NCBI GenBank assembly: GCA_014529385.2
Contig: CM043952.1
Span: 64,311,370-64,375,369, forward strand
Direction of reading: 5' to 3'
From: Adiantum capillus-veneris
Taxonomy: Eukaryota; Streptophyta; Polypodiopsida; Polypodiales; Pteridaceae
DNA length: 64,000 nucleotides
In this document: one piece after another, positions 1-11,700 of the stretch
Layout: each line of letters begins with the position of its first letter
Numbering within the stretch: the first letter of the stretch is position 1
Translations under genes and position numbers: made by a program
The notes under the pieces: generated by a model
The model's database searches: none
The model's input: the letters and a program-made list of their open reading frames with translations, nothing else
What the model was told of the DNA's origin: nothing

Positions 1-631
1 TAAAGGTTATACTTTCAGCCTGCTAATCCTTGTATGGAGGGCAGTAGTAGTGGTGGCTGGTCCCACACTGTTGTCATTACATTCACAACTAGGTGTTCAT
101 TAATTACAACTCTTTTCACTAGAGAAGAGTATTTATGAGCCATTTAACCCAAGCAGAGGGTCAACATTAGTCTTTTAACTAAACTAGGGGACTTGACTTG
201 CTTCAATATGATATCAGAGTATTGCTATTAGATTCACTAAGTAGAATCACAATAATATAATAACGTTTTTACTTGGTGAGCCAAAGGTGCTCTTTCCAGT
301 TTCTGAACGCACAAGGCACCACGTGGCATTAAAAAAAAAGCTCCCGTCAAAATCTCTTTAAAAAAAAACACTGTGCGAGCTGCCATGAAAAGCTCTACGG
401 CCAGCTGAATCGAATAAAGCTCTAGTCGCCCCTGCTTTTTTCAATTCCGCTGAGAAGTAAAGTGTTGGTTTGCCATAAGGAGTTTGGAGCTTGTTGGTTC
501 GCCATAGGCAGTTCGGAGCTTGCCGTTCCTGCTTTGCTGAATAGTGCTGACAAGGAGTTCGCAAGTCCGCAGGAGCCACGTCTACAGCATCCAGGTCCTC
601 AGCAGCAGTGCTTCAGGTTTGCAAGGTCTCC

Positions 632-633
<2 letters not shown>

Positions 634-723
<90 letters not shown>

Positions 724-753
724 ATGCGAGCTACAGGTTTGCAAGTTCGCCAT

Positions 754-833
<80 letters not shown>
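634..833. repeat. Duplicated block with two (GA)n tracts
   Basis: A GA run at 634-719 and a second at about 759-833 are each preceded by near-identical sequence (aggtttgcaag followed by a catgaga motif) and followed by gattttatg. This indicates a tandem duplication of a unit that already contained a GA microsatellite. Tract lengths (about 86 and 75 bp) have since drifted. Confidence 0.85.
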
Positions 834-837
<4 letters not shown>

Positions 838-1261
838 ATGCCAACTAAACCGTAAGCATTGCGAAGCAAAAAAGTGAGAAACAATAAACGTTTGATGAAA
901 GCCTTCTGTGAAAGCTATGTCGATAACAACGACACAAGGAGATCCGCAACACAAGGAGTCGATTCATGCAAAGAGGAGAGCAAGCTAATACTGTTTTCAC
1001 TTGCGTTTTACTGTCGAATAAGAAGCGAGCAGTGCGTGAGCCGCTGCAGACCTTGACGAGTGTGCGGTTTTGCAGTGAAGGACAACCTCACGTAATACGT
1101 AGCAATGGCGATGGATCAACAAAGCGCCTTTTCAGTACCCTCCTCGACTTTCTTCTCTTCAGGATGATCATACCCGATTCTGAGTTCTTGAGAAAGTCCG
1201 AGTGCACGTTGGATAAGCCATGGGATGAGCTCGTGGCATTCTGTGCCACCTAATCATCGAT

Positions 1262-1309
1262 CCATATCTGATATCTTTTGTTTCAATAGCACTAGACAAG
1301 CCCTGTGCC

Positions 1310-1371
<62 letters not shown>

Positions 1372-1660
1372 TGCCCGTGTCTGTTACTATTGACTCAATT
1401 CTAGATTATGCCAAATGACCATTGATTGAAATCTGATATCTTCTGTTCCAATAGCACTAGAACAGACCTTTTCCAGTCAGAGAGGATACATAGGATTTTG
1501 CCAGTTAATCATCGATTCAAATCTGACATCTTCTATTTCTGTAGAACTAGATCAAACTGATGCCATGTGCGAGAGAGAGAGAGATTCATGCCCGTGTCTA
1601 TTACTGTTGACTCGATTGCCAAATGACCATTGCATGAAATCTGACATGTTACATTTCCTT
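1262..1660. repeat. Imperfect tandem repeat with (GA)n at 1312-1368
   Basis: The phrase ctgatatcttctgttccaat, followed by agcactaga, recurs with changes at about 1267, 1432 and 1523. The phrase tcatgcccgtgtctrttact recurs at about 1369 and 1588, after a long GA run (1312-1368) and a short one (about 1571-1584). The unit is roughly 200 bp and diverged, so this is an old local duplication. Confidence 0.7.
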
Positions 1661-2286
1661 GCATGCCCTGTATTATGCTAATGCGTATTTTGTGTCCTGC
1701 AGAGAGAATACTCACAACATTGGACATTTGGATTGCAGCACAACCGGTACTCTAGCTGGACTACACTGCAAGGTTCGTTATTTCCATCCAACTCCCCATG
1801 ACTATGCGTTTGCTTGGCGCAACACATAAACGCTACGGGGCAGGGCACGGCTTCCGTTTCTTACAATTTTTGGAGAGACCACAGTCCCAACTCTCCACCA
1901 TACTTTTGTATGGCACTTCTGCATGCTGTGCACTGTTTACTTAATATCTTCAATTTATGGCACTTCACTACAAGATGAAATGTTTAACTATTCACATTCT
2001 TTTTTTGTAGCTCGAGCCAAATATCGGCGTGTAGCTTGGACAATCCGAAAACATTTGTACGACATTTCAGGTCAGTGAAGCACTTCATTTTAAATTGCAG
2101 TCATTGATGCTGTATCGATTTGCTTGTTTTAGAATTTTGTAGCTTGGTTCCTTCAGTTTCCTTTACTTGCATACTGCTTTCATAAGTATACAATCGATGT
2201 CAACCAACATCTATATATATTAATTTTACATACAACTCTTTGACTAGTAAACACATGTAGTATATTGCAATCATAAATCCAAGTTT

Positions 2287-4639
2287 TTGCATCTTCACTT
2301 TTCACCTAAACAATTGATGCCATACTATATTTGTCCTCATTTCTCCCCTCATGAAATAGACAGTCTTGCTGCACTCACTTCAGTATTATTGTTGAGCGCT
2401 TTGGAACACGCAGAAGTCAAATACTCATGGACGACGTGTACTTCTTGTAAAACAACTAATTCCCATCAAAGATATATTGCCATTCATGCACCTGACTACA
2501 TAGAGCGTATTCTCTCTGCTCGACAAATACACACACAACTGCTTAGCATTATAGATGTATCAATCAGTGTGACAAAAACTACACATGCAATAGCACGAGG
2601 ATCACTAGAGCGGAGGTCATTGCTAGATAACCCACTAATATCTTGGTCGAGTGCTGCTAGTCTACACTCTACAAGTCATGAGCTATCCTCCTCAAGCATT
2701 TCAGATGTCCTGGCTTTCAATATCAAGAACAATCCCATATTGCTGAGATATAAGTGCATGGCCGAACGACCACACAAAAGAATAGGGTTGTGCATATTGT
2801 CTGAAGAGGTTCTAGGAGAAATAATCCGTCTTCATTCAGAGGTACAACCCTTCGACTTGATGGAGCAAGCCCAGAATGAAAACAGCTTTTCGATTTTGGA
2901 AACATTGGCTGAGCCATCCAGACGGCACGCATATACTACATACGACACGCATGAGTTTGGTTCCATACAGCTCCGTAACGAAGATATGCTTCTCAATCGT
3001 GTTGCTTCCTTCATGTACAATGGATTGCCAACCTGGATATCAGATTTCAAAGACATCACAATAGAGTCAGCTCTTTTTCCATTCTTCTTTCCTTATGGAC
3101 ATGGCCAGTACAATGGGCAGATTCGATTCAGTGAACTACATTCGAATGAGAATTCACACCCTATTCTCTTTGTATACATTGTACAAGCCATACCTCCTGC
3201 TAATGTACCAACTGAAACATGCAATTTTGATCGCGAACAGTACAACAACCACCATTCTGCAGAGAGATATCGACAAGTACAAAAGAGCACACAAGAATGC
3301 AAATGACGAGGAAGCCATAAGGAACATATTCCGCTTCAATCTCCCAGCGACAATTGCTGGCAGTCCATCTTGGCATAGACGTTCATTAAAGGATTTGATC
3401 ACCATGGTTGATGCATGGGGTTTGCCAAACATATTCATTACTTTCACAGCTGATGAAGTCACCGCCACAAAATGGAATGAGATCCGTACAATCGAGATGA
3501 TAGCTCGGGCATTCAACGTTGAGTTCTCTTGGAAAGATTGTCCAGTTGAATGTGCATTGCTCTTCCACAATCGATTAAAATAGTTCATGAATCGCTATAT
3601 CTTACAAGGAAACCAGATCCTGGGCCGAATTCATCACCACCTTGTACGGTACGAGATCCAAAACAGAGGATCCCTTTATGCCCATGTCATCCTATGGGTG
3701 GATGGGAACGACATCGAGCAAACAGCAACAAAGATTTCTGCTCATATTCCTATTTCACTTGCTGATGAAATACATGCAAGCACACTTCGTGAGCTCGTCC
3801 TTAAGAAACAAATGCATGTATGTCGCGATGCATGTCACGTCCACAGCCACAACGGCAAATGCAAGTACGGATTTCCATACGACATTCAGCCAAATCCTTG
3901 TCCATCTCTAGATTCCCATTCCTTGAAGTGGATGTACTATCGGCCAACTCACGATGATCGGAATGTGGTTCCGTACCATTCAACTGTTCTTCTACTTTGG
4001 GGCGCTCATATGAATATCCAACGTGTCACAAATTCATCTTTGTCGTATTATCTACTCAAGTACACAATGAAGACTGAAGATATTGGACCATTGAACATAT
4101 CTGCAGAAGCAGCCACAAAATTGGGTTTGGAAGGCCTCGACAAGATTAAACTGCAATTGATAGCTGCTGCTCTTTTGACTAAGCCAATTTCTGCCACAGA
4201 AGCTGCGTTGAACTGCTTACAGATTCCAATCATAACAAAAAGCGATGTTGTATTCTACATAGATTCATCGCCTCCAGAACTCAGACAACATATCATGTGC
4301 AAATCACACAATGTTGTGATGCATCCAGTTGACTTGTATTGTGCTAGACCAACCACCCTTGAAACCTTGACATTCTTTGAGTACCACAAAAACCACATTG
4401 TCGAAAAACGTCGGCAAACTGCACAATCTACACCTTTGCTGGACAACTATGGCAATGCCATTAAACATCAGAAAAGATTGGTCAGGTTCACCGAATACCA
4501 TCCAGGACACCACACAGAAGCCTTCTTCTACAACATCTTGCTACGTCATGTATGCTTCCGAAGAGAGACAAAGCTTCTATCAGCTGATAATACCATGGGC
4601 TCTTACTTCGTAGAGTGTCAGACAAGGGATTTGATCTAA
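2287..4639 (+). pseudogene. Helitron Rep (N-terminal and HUH endonuclease) remnant
   Basis: Frame 1 (2287 to about 3135) and frame 2 (about 3135-4639) together give the Helitron N-terminal region and the HUH relaxase. Seen: the block FPFFFPYGHGQYNG near 3080-3115; the phrase WGLPNIFITFTADE near 3418-3460, typical of the domain preceding Rep; the HUH region QNRGSLYAHVILWV near 3659-3700; and the paired-tyrosine region SYYLLKYTMKT near 4043-4075. The first histidine of the HUH motif is replaced by tyrosine (codon TAT at 3677-3679), which would remove a metal ligand. A frameshift near 3135 and stops near 3581 and 4637 confirm it is inactive. A Helitron Rep is clear; the exact N-terminus is not. 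Confidence 0.75.
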
Positions 4640-4687
4640 AGCAATGAGGACTTGGAGATGTACATTACAGAGTACACATAAAGAAAC

Positions 4688-6151
4688 ATGCTAGTCAATG
4701 AACAAATCGATCAGCTTGTCCATATGATACTTCAAAAAATTGCAGTGCGAAGAGCAAATGAAACAATTACATCTTCAACAGATAATGACCCAGGCATGGA
4801 CCACCATCGACTGAAGTCACTAGCCATATTGAAGGAGTTCGCTGCTGTTAATGACTCAGAACTCACAACGGAACAGTCCAATGTATACAACAAATTGTTG
4901 AATGCCAAGAATGGCTTGCATGTCATCACAGGGACACCGTGGAGCGAAAAAACACATCTTATCAGATATTTGACATATGAGTATGTCAGATGGAACATGA
5001 GCGTCATACTTGCTGCATCGACCGGAGCTGCAGCAACAAGACTAAGCAGCATTGCATCTACAGTCCATTATCAATTCAAGATACCAACAAGAAATCAACA
5101 GTACCCTCTCTCTATTCATGAAACCGACGAACGATATTTGGATATAAAAGAGGCAGATATTATAATCATAGACGAGCTGTCTATGTTAACACGGACCACT
5201 TTTGACCTTATCATAAGACAGATTGTCAATGTAAGAAGCGGCACATTGACAGATCCCTTCAACAACACATGTATTCTCTTGCTCGGTGACCTTGCACACT
5301 TGCCCCCATTTTGTAACCACGCACGGGACCTTTGTGAAGCATGCCATATCACAAGCTCGGTGCACTGGCTGCATGCAACTTTCTACAAGATGTCATTCTC
5401 CATACGGCATGCAAAGGACCCTGAACTCCTCCAATTCTTGACCATTATTCGTGAAAGAAGACCAACCACATATGAGATCAACTGTACCTTGGGAGCATGC
5501 ATTATAGATGAATCACATGTTCATGACTACATCAACGACTCCACTACAATAATTTGCACTCATAGATCAGACGTCCAACACTACAACAACCTTGCCTTGA
5601 ATAAGTTGTACAATCAAATTGACATTACAAAAGTTGACCTGAAGACGAACGCAGGTAACATAAATGTACTTCAGTAATGGCTCCTAGACCCCAAGTTCAA
5701 CGAGCTGGACTCGATCGCAATTGGGGCTCGTTGCATGATCACTGAAAACATCGACTTAACAATCGGTGCAGCAAATGGTGCAACATGTACTGTTGACGCC
5801 ATAACGCATAACAACGAAGGTCAACTTATATGTATCGTCGTTCTCATTCATTGCACCGATAAAAAGATGGCACTTCGTCGGACAAAGCATAAACGAACTG
5901 CAGTCAATGGCGCATGGTTTCACAAATCCACATTCCCCTTGACACTTGCATACGCCATGACTGGACACAAGGCACATGGTGCAACAATTTCTACCAAAGT
6001 TCTTCTTATCTTCAGAGATGCATTTGCACCGGGGCTTACATACGTCATGTTATCGCGAATCACAGATCGGCAAAATCTCCGAATTCTCAATCTACCGACT
6101 CCTGATATATTTCGCCCTGTTCCACTCCATGTTATACACGGATCTCATTAA
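4688..6151 (+). pseudogene. Helitron PIF1-type helicase remnant
   Basis: This is the helicase half of the transposase, which unwinds DNA during rolling-circle transposition. Visible in order: LTTEQSNVYN near the start of the ATPase core; a Walker A region reading GTPWSEKTH (about 4931-4957), where GxPGxGKT is expected, so two glycines are replaced by Trp and Glu; a Walker B region IIIIDELSML near 5161-5190; GDLAHLPPF near 5285-5310 (glutamine expected, as in GDxxQLPPV); and the late motif AYAMTGHKAHGATI near 5950-5988. An in-frame TAA at 5675-5677 separates the last part (about 5678-6151). The damaged Walker A and the stop indicate a dead copy. Confidence 0.8.
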
Positions 6152-6441
6152 AAATGTTTTGGTGGCTAGTGAATTATGTACTCTAATAGTTCATAAAATT
6201 TCCATATGCCTTTGTTTTCCAGCATCTGTGCAAAAAATAATCTATAAACATATAACTGATGTCTCAAGAGTTCTTCTATTTTGATCTTTCGAAACTGTCA
6301 TTAACTTGCACTGCACTCTTTTTGTAGCGTTATCTTGCACTCTACTTTTGTCTCGATTCTTATGAACACTTTCTCATCGCTTCTGCACAATTCTACTATT
6401 CGTTTCTCCAGTATGAACTCTAACCATGTCACCATTGCAGG

Positions 6442-7786
6442 CAACATAAACAACGAAGAGGATAAAATGAACAATTCAAAGGTATACTACTCTATAAACC
6501 ATATCACATTATGATCCTGCAATGCACACAAAATACTGATCGCATTTGTATAACCTTGCAGAGACTTGTTACCCTTTTCAAGCAAAACATTGCCTCAAAG
6601 AAAAAACCCCAAATCGAACCACGTCAGTATCCAACAGAGAAACAAATGCATCTGCTTAACCTGGCAGGTTGCCGGCCGGACACTTACGTCAACGGTTTTG
6701 CAAACTATGCTGAACTACGATTGTTAATAGACAGATCCGTAAAGTAGCTCGAACAAAACAAGAGCATGGGTATTAAAAGAGCAACAGGTCAGCTCTACAC
6801 GCATGCAATTTTTACTTTTTTTTTCCTTCTTCTCATTGCTTTAAACATTAAAAAAACATGCTTTTTTACAAGAAATACAAATTTGTTTGTCCCTTCTAAT
6901 ACTCCTTTTTCTTTCTAGGTCTAATGAAAGAGATCATTTGCAAACTATCTATAGAGATTGACGTGCCCGAGGATCTCATGACAGTCGAGGATGGTAATCG
7001 TCTCCTTCAATTGAAGACACCAATAAAGCCCTACATTCTTGAGATGTTGCACTATGGCTACGATGTCGTGCTCGAGGACCTCTTGGACACAACGAACGAT
7101 GACGCAAGTGAGATCTTCGCAAGCTTCAAGAGACAGTGCAACGATGAGCCACCATCAATTACAGAACAAAAGCGACGTGGCAACACAACAAGGATGTTTA
7201 CAAAGCACGCTTTGGAAGTGACTATCCATACGCTTTCATCAACATCAACAACCCACCCACAGGTGATACCACCATGAAAAAAAATAAAAAATCAAGAAAT
7301 ATCCCACTCGATTATATAGTTTAATACTGTCAAGCTTCATCATGCAATCTTACATTAATCCCGTTCCTTTCTTTCTTGCTTTTGCTGTGCAGAACAGGAC
7401 AACAAGCCTCAAGTTTTGCTTCTCGATCACGACAATCAACCGAGCAAAAAACAACGGACATTGAATACACAGTCTACTCCATCACATGCCGCCAAAACGG
7501 ACGAAAGTACATAGGTGTCACAAACAATTTTGAAAGACGAAAGGCAGAGCACATTCGACAACCACCTTCAAAAATGCGATCCGACGTTGATTGCTACCAA
7601 CCATTCGAGGAAAACTTCATTTTTGACATACTTTCCATCTCCAAGAATTTACATGTAGCACGTGCATTAGAAAAAACATTCATCAATACACATAGTAGTA
7701 CAAGTTCACTTGGATATAATATTCTACGAGCTCATCCCCCTCACTGTAAGAAATACATGTTCTTGAAACAAAAAAGAAAGATCTAA
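6442..7786 (+). pseudogene. Helitron-linked accessory gene with GIY-YIG nuclease domain
   Basis: Downstream of the helicase are plus-strand coding blocks separated by AT-rich, splice-bounded gaps: about 6442-6480, 6562-6789, 6920-7261 and 7391-7786. The second block contains PTEKQMHLLNLAGC followed by an acidic-helical stretch, a short module I cannot name. The 6789/6920 junction keeps phase. The last block carries VYSITCRQNGRKYIGVTNNF and RRKAEH, the GIY-YIG signature (first motif VYS, then KYIG) with the downstream Arg and a later Glu/Phe region (ALEKTFINTH), about 95 residues in all. GIY-YIG enzymes nick or cut DNA. An in-frame TAG near 6745 and a phase mismatch into the last block suggest decay. 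Function within the transposon is inference. Confidence 0.55.
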
Positions 7787-8695
7787 ATTATCCTTGTCAC
7801 TGTCGTGCACGTTTCAATGAAATCTGATTTTTTCTGTCCGCTAACACAACATCCTTTCTCTCTCTTTTTCGTCAATTATTCCGCACAAAAAAACATTCAC
7901 AATATTTCTATCAAGTACTATTATTCATTCATTGATAAAAAACTCATATCAATCTCTATTGTTCCATATTTAAATCAATTTTGGGTCCTCCCATTTAAAC
8001 TAAAAAAAAAACCAAGCGCCATATTCTCGTCACAAAGAAAAAAACATACCATTTCTCAAATCTACATATGCTTTTCACATAGTGCGAGCATTGGCAAACT
8101 AGTCATGCTCCTTCTTCTTTCAGATGTTAAATGTCAATTTCCATATGTGCTACTGTATTCTATAGATGTTACATAGCAAAGACCCACTAAGCAAAACTAG
8201 TTCACTAGGTAGTGCTTGTTGATCTGGCGTGGTTTCAGCAAGCCAAAAATTAGTTAGAAATGTCATCTTTTTTTTTTTTTGGTTTTTTTTTTTTGGGGTG
8301 GAGTGACTCCACCAACAAGTGGAGGTTGAATATGTATTAAACTATAAAAATACATAAAAACCTTGTATTAGAAATGTCAATTTAGGAGGGTCGATACCGC
8401 GTCGGGAATTGCCTCAAAAGGAGGAACGATGGCTGCTACATCTGCAGTCGTTACTCCCTCCAGCGTAGATCTCAGTGAGCGCATCAAATTCTTCGCTCAT
8501 CTCCTTGTCGGCATAGCCATTCCTTCACTTCCTAATGTATGCAAAGTGCTATCAGCGCCTTCGTTGCAAGTCTCTGTTCTTACACGAAGTTGGACTGTGC
8601 ATTTTCTTCCACGTTTGAGCTCTCGATTGCCCGCGAAGAGATACTTTTGATATCTGCCGAGCTTCTTTCGCTTCGACCGTGTTTAGTACACATCA
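7787..8695. other. AT-rich spacer and TPST upstream region
   Basis: No gene is seen. The first 400 bp is AT-rich with no recognisable product. A perfect hairpin GGTGGAGT-g-ACTCCACC lies at 8297-8313 after two poly-T runs. Sequence from about 8380 to 8695 becomes GC-richer and is the likely promoter and 5' leader of TPST. An ATG at 8429 opens a 73-codon frame that does not join the TPST reading frame and is treated as an upstream ORF at most. No clear TATA box was found. Confidence 0.5.
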
Positions 8696-8744
8696 ATGTC
8701 AGCGTTTTCTACCTTCCTGTTGCTCTTCCTCCTTGTCATCCCAA
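8696..8744 (+). CDS. TPST: TPST exon 1 (signal peptide)
   Basis: The ATG at 8696 begins [17 protein letters not shown], a hydrophobic signal core that continues across the splice into YGALALDR, where a cleavage site of A-x-A type would fall. Donor is GTATGA at 8745. The 108-bp intron happens to stay open in the same frame, so a retained-intron form would add 36 hydrophobic residues. Confidence 0.75.
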
Positions 8745-11700
8745 GTATGAATTTTCTCGTATGCTTGCTTTCTTATCTGATCATTTCTCTCTTCATCTGT
8801 ACCTTTTGCATGAGACTCCAATTGTGCTTTTTGGACTCTCGTTTGCTTGCAGGTTATGGTGCGTTAGCCCTTGATAGACAAAGAGAGAAGTGCAGTATAG
8901 CAGTTAAAAGTTGGGCACTACAAGCTGTGAATGAGTTATCAGAGCTTGCGGAGGATCACCACAAACAACTCAAAGAGCTGCTTTACTTTCTGCATGTGCC
9001 GCGAACAGGGGGCCGGACTTACCATCAATGGTTGCTTCTCTCTTTATAATCTCTTTGTGTTCGAATTTTGATGAGCTTCTGTGCTTACCGAACTCCGGCA
9101 TCATTTGCAGTTTGTTGCGTCATCTTTATCCCAAGCAGCAGCATTGCGACCGCTCCTATGACAAGCTCCGGTTCAATTCAAGGTAAGTGTTTGAGGCGAT
9201 GTCCTTCTCCATTTTTTCAAGGCATTCAACCATCCTGTACGGCTAGTTCTGGTCCAGGGCTGGCTACACATTTCTTATACTTTGCATTAGGTAGATAGTT
9301 GTATATTTGCATCAGTGCTTTGTTTTAGTTAAATAGTTAATGTAGAGGTCTAGGTCTATGGTTTGTCTATAAAGCCCGTTTAAGCGCAAGTTGTCTTGCC
9401 GTGTGTAAGGAGATTGTATTCATTCCACGTGTGAGCTGCACAACCAATTTTCACATGATTCAGAGGACTTGATCAACAATGGCAACCCAATTCCTGTTTA
9501 TTTATCCTTCTTAAGCCCAAAGTAGAGCATGATGAAGGCATTCCATGTTCTTGATTTAGCTTTACGCTGTTGGTGAAAGATCTCTTCTTTTGATGCAAGT
9601 ACAGGTAAATTGTGTCTAGTTTAGAGAGGGGCTTACAACAATTATGTATACAAGTCTCCTCTCTCATGGTGTCATTTCTACTACCTGCACAATTGGCCTG
9701 GCCATTTGAGCTTGTAAAGGGTTAGGGATGATGACTTTTAGGGTTAGGGTGCCTTAAGTTAGCTGGGAATGTCCTTGATAATGGTTGCTGGACATTCTCC
9801 TGGCACACCTAAAAACACTTTGTGATGTTAATAGTGCAGTCCCAAATGTTGACAGCGAGAGCATTTAGTCTCTACAATGCAGAGGCTGTGGAAGGGATGA
9901 GGATATGAGAGCACTTGTGGAGGAGAGAGTAACGCAAGGCAGAGAAGGGCAAGAGAGAGAGAGAGAGTGGGTACCAGATTTGCGGGCGATTGTGCAAACA
10001 AGAGAGTTTAGGTGCTCCAACTGATGATCATGGTTACTTGAGAGGAAGATTCGGATATTTCTTGCATGTAACAGGAGGGGACCGCGTACCAACAAAAGAA
10101 GATCTTTAAGCACTTCAATAACAACTGAACTGAAAGAGATGCACGACACATGAGACATGGAGTGGCGGAGCTCCACCCCAAGAGAGCATTGGCCCCAAAC
10201 CTTGGCGCCTCTTTCGGTATTTCTTTATATTGCTTCAACTTAGTACAGGCTCTCTTTGCTTTGCACCTCCACGCGGGAGCATGCCAGAGAATGAGCCCTT
10301 GGCACACATTTAAAGGCCCTTAACCCTTTAAAAGCAGTTTACATGTAAAGCATGGAGTCCAAAAGCATTTGGTCTAAAAACTGGCGCCCAAAAAGCTGCG
10401 AGTGTAACAGACTTGGACACTCCAAGTCAAGAATCTACCGCGACAGCACCAAATAACCACTTCAAAACAGTTCACAGTTCACAATTGATTCAACACTGGC
10501 CAGACGGAGTTCCGTTGTCACGTGACACATCCAACCCTATGTGTCCGTGGACAAGCTACAACATGATAAGGGTTCAGTCAATCCAGTCAGTTTAGATTAG
10601 AAGTGATCTGGCACTTTTGTGAGTCTATTCGTAGACCATGCATGCCTAGTCACTTGGTATAGATGCATATCCTCTGGTTGCACACAGCATGATCATAAGC
10701 ATTCCCATCAGAATCCATCAGAAACCTTCAGGGGAATTTTCCAGCGCATTTAGCCTATTTTCCCTAATTTTGACATTTTTCACTTATTATTTTTAAGTGA
10801 CTTTTGTTGGAAAGTAGGTAGGGCAATTTTGCTAAGTTTGTATATAAGCAAACTAGAGCTAGCACTATTTGGCAGAAGAGGCAACAAGAGCCAAGCTCAG
10901 CAGGCAACTTCTCAAGCAAGACCTTGGTGGATTTCCCCCTCCAAGCAAGAACTTCATCCTCTAGCGTTTTCTTCAACAGCCTAAGCCTAGCGTTTTTTAA
11001 GGAGTATCAGCCTGGCGTTTTGCATCAGCAACATCGCTACAGTATCCCCTTGCTGTAGCGTTTTGCATCAGCATCATCGCCACACATACCATCAGCCAGC
11101 GTTTTTGAAAAGCTACATCAACCTAGCGTTTTTGATAGTTTCTAGCAGCGTTTTCAGCCACAGCAGTGCAGCGTTTTTCAGCTGTGAAGAACTTGCAAAA
11201 GTCAGCCCTAAAGAGTAGCAGATACAGCCCGGAAAGACCATCAATTTTCAGACTAAAGAAACCTCATGAGGTTTTCAGCCCGAAACCTGCAGATTTTCAG
11301 CGTCAAAGACCCACAGAAACAGCCTCAAAATCAGCGTTTTGGGACTAGTCGCAGATTTCAGCCCATAGCGTTTTTGGACAGCAGATACCAGATTGCAGAT
11401 TTCAGCCTTTATGTCGGTGTCGTCATCCCCGTCGTCGTCGTCGACATAGCCTAGACTTGCATCATTCACATGCATTCAGTTTGTACGAGATTGTGCAATC
11501 ATAAGTAGACCACTCTCACCGAAGAGAGTGGGGCCTTCGGAGGAGGGTTTTACAACGTCCTTGGTGTCGTATTTTCTCTTCTCTCTCTATCTCTCAGTCT
11601 CAGTCTCATACACTTGCACGCACAGTGTCCATTCACTTTGTTTGTGATCATAGCACTCTCTCATTAAGAACGGAAGGCTCTCCCTTCCATAAGAACAAAA

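Larger units (their letters stand above)
1..2286. other. Intergenic region rich in GA microsatellites
   Basis: No convincing gene is visible. Open frames at 544-954 are translations of GA/CT repeats (Arg-Glu or Ser-Leu alternation) and are not genes. The stretch holds three long GA tracts and an imperfect duplication (listed separately). The frames at 859-1253 carry no recognisable domain. AT-rich sequence at 1900-2286 precedes the Helitron-like coding remnant. Confidence 0.6.
2287..7786 (+). mobile_element. Degenerate Helitron-like rolling-circle transposon
   Basis: Helitrons move by a rolling-circle mechanism using one protein with an HUH replication initiator domain joined to a PIF1/RecD-type helicase. 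Both halves are recognisable on the plus strand in the expected order (2287-4639, then 4688-6151), followed by an accessory coding region that ends in a GIY-YIG nuclease domain (6442-7786). Coding is broken by one frameshift near 3135 and in-frame stops near 3581, 4637, 4678 and 5675. I could not identify a 5' TC end or a 3' hairpin plus CTRR end, so the limits given are those of coding similarity only. The element lies upstream of TPST. Confidence 0.75.

Noticed and set aside
544-954. Long ORFs of Arg-Glu or Ser-Leu repeats
   Set aside because: They are translations of (GA)n microsatellites in several frames on both strands.
8297-8313. Hairpin as a Helitron 3' end
   Set aside because: No CTRR followed by T within the usual 10-12 bases, so it is only a palindrome of unknown role.
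8429-8650. ORF starting MAATSAVVTPSS as TPST start
   Set aside because: It stops at 8650 in a different frame, and the ATG at 8696 gives a proper signal peptide joined in phase to exon 2.
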